Positions 8,199-10,869 of a DNA stretch of 10,869 nt are shown piece after piece (position 1 is the stretch's first letter; each line of letters opens with the position of its first letter). The notes under the pieces were generated by a model. The model saw nothing but the letters and a program-made list of their open reading frames with translations, had not been told where the DNA came from and made no database searches. The DNA is from Coxiellaceae bacterium. Its GTDB lineage: Bacteria; Pseudomonadota; Gammaproteobacteria; GCA-013414725. Position numbers and translations under genes: made by a program. The stretch is from positions 2,641,151-2,652,019 of the forward strand of contig CP058706.1 in the NCBI GenBank assembly GCA_013414725.1. The letters are read 5' to 3'.

Positions 8199-9553
8199 TT
8201 AAATTTGATTTTGCTGAGAAAACACTTCAAAATCAATCATTTCTTGCTCTTGCGATAAAATAATCTGATCATAATCAGTCTTATTAATAACAACAGTGGA
8301 TGAATTATTGTTATCGATTATTTGATACCATTTATTTTCAACTAGAAATAGCATTCCAAATTGAACTGCATGATCACGAGAGGCAAACTCGATTTTAACA
8401 ATATCGCTGTTGACATGAACGCGGGAAGCATAGTCAATTAATGACACAAGGCTTTGTTCTCCAACAGGATTTTCATCAAAGGACATGGGAATGCCAGCCT
8501 CACTTAGCGTATTTTCATCATCCAAAATCACTGGCCTTGTTTCACCACCTAAGCTTGCAATGATGTTAGGATAACTTTGAGTTATTGGCGCGTCAACGGG
8601 GTGAGTATTAGCTTGATTTTTTGTTTTCCACATGACTATAGCTGTTTCATATAGCCTGATTGCGGTTTTAATTGCCAGATTATTATCTAAATGCAAGTAA
8701 CCAGCCGCCATTTTTTGAAAAATCAGCATTTCTCTCACTAATATTCTCATTGCATGGTAATGATTGACAATTTAAAAAGTTAATCCCCATTTGAATAAGA
8801 TTTTCATCATGGCTTCTTTGTTCGGATAAAGAAACGTCATATGTATTTCGTCTTTTCCAAACATTGAAGGCTAATGGCATTAGTTGCTGCAAGTATCTTA
8901 AATTATTCAAAATATCTGGCCAATGAGTAGAATTGCTAAACTCATTGATAATAACCATGATGCCATTGATTTTCTGGCAACTAAGCAACATATCAAATTC
9001 CGTCAGACTGGCCGTATCATTAGTATTACTTGATTGCCACAAACTAGGCTTAAATCTGCCTATGCCATTTATTTTTGCTTGGATTTTGTGACCATAGTGA
9101 TGCTTGACCATAAAAAAATTTAGACAATGAACTGCATTCACCATCTTCTGGAAGATCAACAGCAGAAGCTATACTTAGTAATAACTCAGCCACTATATTT
9201 TCATTGAACCTCACTATATTTTCTTTCATAACTGATTTAATCATGCTTTTTAAGACTAAAAATAAAGCATTAATTAATTGATTGATAGCGTATTTACGGT
9301 ATTTGACATCATTTACCTGAAGACAAATAGTCGCTATTTTTCTATATAGCCCCATTTTAAGGAAATCATCAGCGTTATGCTGCCAATATATATTTAAAGC
9401 TTGATTATAATAAAGCAATACATGTTCAATATTATTTAGATTATTAGTGTATGCGTCACCTAATTGCTCTAAATATACCGCCGTAACAATATTATTAGAC
9501 CCGACTGTAGCGAGATGATGTTCAAAAGACTTTAATAGCTTGTCTAATATCAT
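8199..9553 (-). CDS. Unknown helical TPR-like protein, frame-disrupted
   Basis: Segments 9553-9050, 9159-8683 and 8750-8199 overlap in different frames. Removing one base from the T-run 9072-9076 and one from 8711-8716 gives about 450 residues: ...NPSKINGIGRFKPSLWQ... and ...NADFSKMAAGYLHLDNNLAI.... Helical pairs resemble tetratricopeptide repeats: VYLEQLGDAYTNNLNNIEHV followed by LLYYNQALNIYWQ, then LYRKIATICLQVNDVKYRKY, and near residue 270 AAGYLHLDNNLAIKTAIRLY then ETAIVMWK. The C-terminal ~150 residues look like a mixed alpha/beta domain. There is no signal peptide or membrane segment. TPRs bind proteins; the partner is unknown. The ATG at 9553 lacks a clear Shine-Dalgarno but sits ~40 nt from a good promoter. 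It precedes the transporter by 132 nt on the same strand. Confidence 0.65.
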
Positions 9554-9591
9554 AATTATTTGTTATTATTGTTAGTGACCACATAAACGAT

Positions 9592-9620
9592 ATTTTATAA
9601 TCTGAAAATATTTATTGCAA
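9592..9620 (-). promoter_or_regulatory. Sigma70-type promoter of the TPR-like gene
   Basis: On the minus strand TTGCAA (9615-9620) and TAAAAT (9592-9597) are separated by exactly 17 bp. The -10 box lies about 40 nt upstream of the ATG at 9553, giving a leader near 30 nt. This is the best promoter match in the window. Confidence 0.55.
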
Positions 9621-9685
9621 TTAATAATGTTACAAGAAGTTAAAAAATGCTTTACCAGGACAAGACAATCCAGACTTGGAAAATA

Positions 9686-9702
9686 CCTCCTAATTCAGGA
9701 GG
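9686..9702. repeat. Small hairpin
   Basis: CCTCCT at 9686-9691 and AGGAGG at 9697-9702 pair around a 5-nt loop, followed on the plus strand by GGTGATTCCC rather than T residues. No role assigned. On the minus strand it shows AGGAGGT but no open frame follows. Confidence 0.4.
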
Positions 9703-9780
9703 GGTGATTCCCGAACCCGATATCTCAAATAAAACTTACCTTGCTTGTGACATAGGAAAATAGATATATACTCATTACAT

Positions 9781-9932
9781 CTCAAAATGCGAAGTGCAAG
9801 GCTCATCTTGCAGCGAATTCGCCGCGTTCTTCAATTGCAAAACACTCAAAATAGAGTGACTATTCTTCGTGTTTTGCTCAATAAGAACGCCACAACTGCT
9901 TGCAATCTGAACCTTACACTTCGCATTTTGAG
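9781..9932. mobile_element. 152-bp MITE-like element with 21-bp terminal inverted repeats
   Basis: The 21-bp ends CTCAAAATGCGAAGTGCAAG+G (9781-9801) and CCTT...TTTTGAG (9912-9932) are inverted repeats that match at 20 of 21 positions. Inside are further nested arms: GCGTTCTT at 9824-9831 with AAGAACGC at 9883-9890, GCAAAACAC at 9837-9845 with GTGTTTTGC at 9869-9877, and a central ACTC/GAGT. The whole element can fold into one long imperfect hairpin. It has no coding capacity, and I see no obvious target duplication at its flanks. It resembles a non-autonomous miniature element; a structured regulatory element is the alternative. Confidence 0.7.
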
Positions 9933-9977
9933 GTATAATAAGTATAGTAGGTTCTTTTATGCATAAAATTAAAACTT

Positions 9978-10437
9978 ATGAAACACCCAATACTACATTA
10001 TTTACTGTTCTTTAGTCTTTTAATGGTACTTATTACCATGGCCGTAACTTCGACAACCCTTTTAAAATATGGGCCCACCAAAAATGCACCTTAACTTTTG
10101 ACAATGGCGTCACTCTTTATGATGTCCCACTGGCTGAAACAGAAATACAACGACAAAAAGGTCTCTCTGGAAATAACACCGTCGCTAGCGGGATGTTATT
10201 TAGCTTGCCTGAACCAGGCATCGTCGCTTTTTGATGAAAGATACCAAAATACCGCTGGATATTGGTTTTATATCAGCAGATAGAATCTTGCTAAAAATTG
10301 AAGCGATGCAACCAGAAACATCCACTTATCACTTTTCAGAAGAGGCCGTGTCCTATGCACTTGAATTACCACATGGGCAATTTGCCAAATTCGGCTTGCA
10401 AGTCGGTTCACAGATAACTTATCAAAAGTGTCAATAA
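9978..10437 (+). CDS. DUF192 family protein with N-terminal signal or anchor, frame-disrupted
   Basis: Two one-base gaps, near 10085-10091 and at 10232-10233, separate three frames; repaired, it is about 153 residues. The N-terminus MKHPILHYLLFFSLLMVLIT is a signal peptide or membrane anchor. The DUF192 domain follows: LYDVPLAETEIQRQKGLSGN, SGMLFSLPEPGIVAFWMKDT (the W restored by the missing base of TGG), KIPLDIGFIS, then VSYALELPHGQFAKFGLQVG. The family has a small compact beta fold, is often periplasmic and has no settled function. The strongly conserved domain with only length changes and no substitution stops argues against old decay. It faces away from the minus-strand genes. Confidence 0.8.
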
Positions 10438-10458
10438 ATTGTTTTGTGGGTTTGGTCA

Positions 10459-10479
10459 AGAGGTGCCTGTATGACCTCT
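10459..10479. repeat. Small inverted repeat after the DUF192 gene
   Basis: AGAGGT at 10459-10464 and ACCTCT at 10474-10479 pair around a 9-nt loop, about 20 nt after the stop codon. No T-run follows, so it is at best a weak or Rho-aided terminator. Confidence 0.3.
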
Positions 10480-10678
10480 GATGAGAAGGCGAATAAACTA
10501 AATTAAAGCGCCATTGCACAGTTGTGACTACCTGGCATGGGGCTGGAAGGAATGACAAATGAATTTCTGTAGGATCAATTGAAGTGATTTTGCCATTTGA
10601 CTGTTTCCGTTATATCATCTGGTTAAATTATGAATCAATTCCCCCTCCTAAAAAGAGGCAAAAATAAGGTAATCCAGA

Positions 10679-10869
10679 TTGATCAAGTCCTTACAATTAG
10701 GCAATAAGTCCTTTCCAGTCAACATCATTCAAGGCCCATTGGCAGGCGTCAGTTCTGCACCTTTTCGGCTATTAACATGGCGCTATAGCCAACCCGCATT
10801 TTCCTGCACCGAAATGATTTCCTGCAAAACACTGGTGCATCAACCAAAACATTCTCATCGACGCTTTGT
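10679..10869 (+). CDS. tRNA-dihydrouridine synthase (Dus family), N-terminus only
   Basis: From about 10679 one frame stays open to the window end (63 full codons). It reads SLQLGNKSFPVNIIQGPLAG, then VSSAPFRLLTWRYSQPAFSC and TEMISCKTLVHQPKHSHRRF. The P-x-A-G-V-(T/S)-x-x-P-F-R block is the first strand and FMN-binding loop of the Dus TIM barrel, and the EM(I/V)S block is the next strand. Dus enzymes reduce uridine in tRNA D-loops with FMN and NADPH; the catalytic Cys lies beyond the edge, so DusA, B or C type cannot be assigned. An in-frame TAA precedes, and TTG at 10679 behind AAGG is the best start; an ATG further up in another frame is possible if a base is missing. Confidence 0.75.
   Translation, partial: MIKSLQLGNKSFPVNIIQGPLAGVSSAPFRLLTWRYSQPAFSCTEMISCKTLVHQPKHSHRRF

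Larger units (their letters stand above)
9554..9977. other. Intergenic region between divergent genes
   Basis: This 424-bp spacer holds the promoter of the TPR-like gene (left), a small CCTCCT/AGGAGG hairpin, and a 152-bp inverted-repeat element (9781-9932), with TATAAT at 9934-9939 just outside it on the plus strand, 39 nt before the DUF192 start. I see no coding potential and no RNA gene in it. Confidence 0.6.

Noticed and set aside
9660..9770. tRNA-like GGGTTCGGGAATC on the minus strand
   Set aside because: No T-arm of correct size, no anticodon arm and no acceptor stem could be paired.
167..10437. Programmed ribosomal frameshifting
   Set aside because: The changes occur in both directions, in many different runs and unrelated genes, without slippery-site plus pseudoknot arrangements.
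10268..10558. Minus-strand 96-codon frame
   Set aside because: It is antisense to the conserved DUF192 domain.
1..10869. CRISPR array
   Set aside because: No regularly spaced short direct repeats; the only repeats are two distant 77-bp copies and isolated palindromes.

Overview
The window is AT-rich bacterial DNA, mostly read from the minus strand. Eukaryote-like repeat proteins (ankyrin, TPR-like, HEAT-like), an RHS/YD-repeat fragment with a LysM domain and a RAYT-type transposase suggest a gammaproteobacterial host-associated accessory region, perhaps Legionellales-like. That placement is inference; no rRNA or marker gene settles it.

Layout, left to right: (1) the start of a REP-associated tyrosine transposase (minus, runs off the left edge); (2) the C-terminal part of an RHS/YD-repeat protein ending in LysM (minus, 1641 to 167), with no N-terminal body and no visible toxin tip; (3) a large protein of unknown function with C-terminal ankyrin repeats (minus, 3924 to 1809), flanked on both sides by a ~77-bp direct repeat carrying a covarying stem-loop; (4) a two-gene unit: an unknown membrane protein with HEAT-like helices and a CxxC motif (5998 to 4470), then a 99-residue unknown protein (4442 to 4143); (5) a divergent MATE-family transporter (8066 to about 6213); (6) an unknown helical, TPR-like protein (9553 to 8199) with a good promoter; (7) a 424-bp spacer holding a 152-bp MITE-like inverted-repeat element; (8) on the plus strand, a secreted or membrane-anchored DUF192 protein and the start of a tRNA-dihydrouridine synthase that runs off the right edge.

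The most striking property is that almost every gene is broken into overlapping frames by single-base length changes, mainly in homopolymers. I placed 21 junctions; 18 lie in runs of three to six identical bases. Each can be closed by adding or removing one base, and the repaired proteins read smoothly. Uncorrected consensus error from a homopolymer-prone sequencing method is the simplest explanation; decay by slippage in a degenerating genome is the alternative. CDS entries below describe the repaired gene and state where each frame change lies.

No complete known system is visible. The candidate novelty is the unit of unknown genes on the minus strand (ankyrin protein between direct repeats; membrane HEAT-like protein plus small partner; TPR-like protein plus transporter), next to RHS and transposase remnants. 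Their cooperation is not shown by the sequence beyond shared orientation and close spacing in the 5998-4143 pair.
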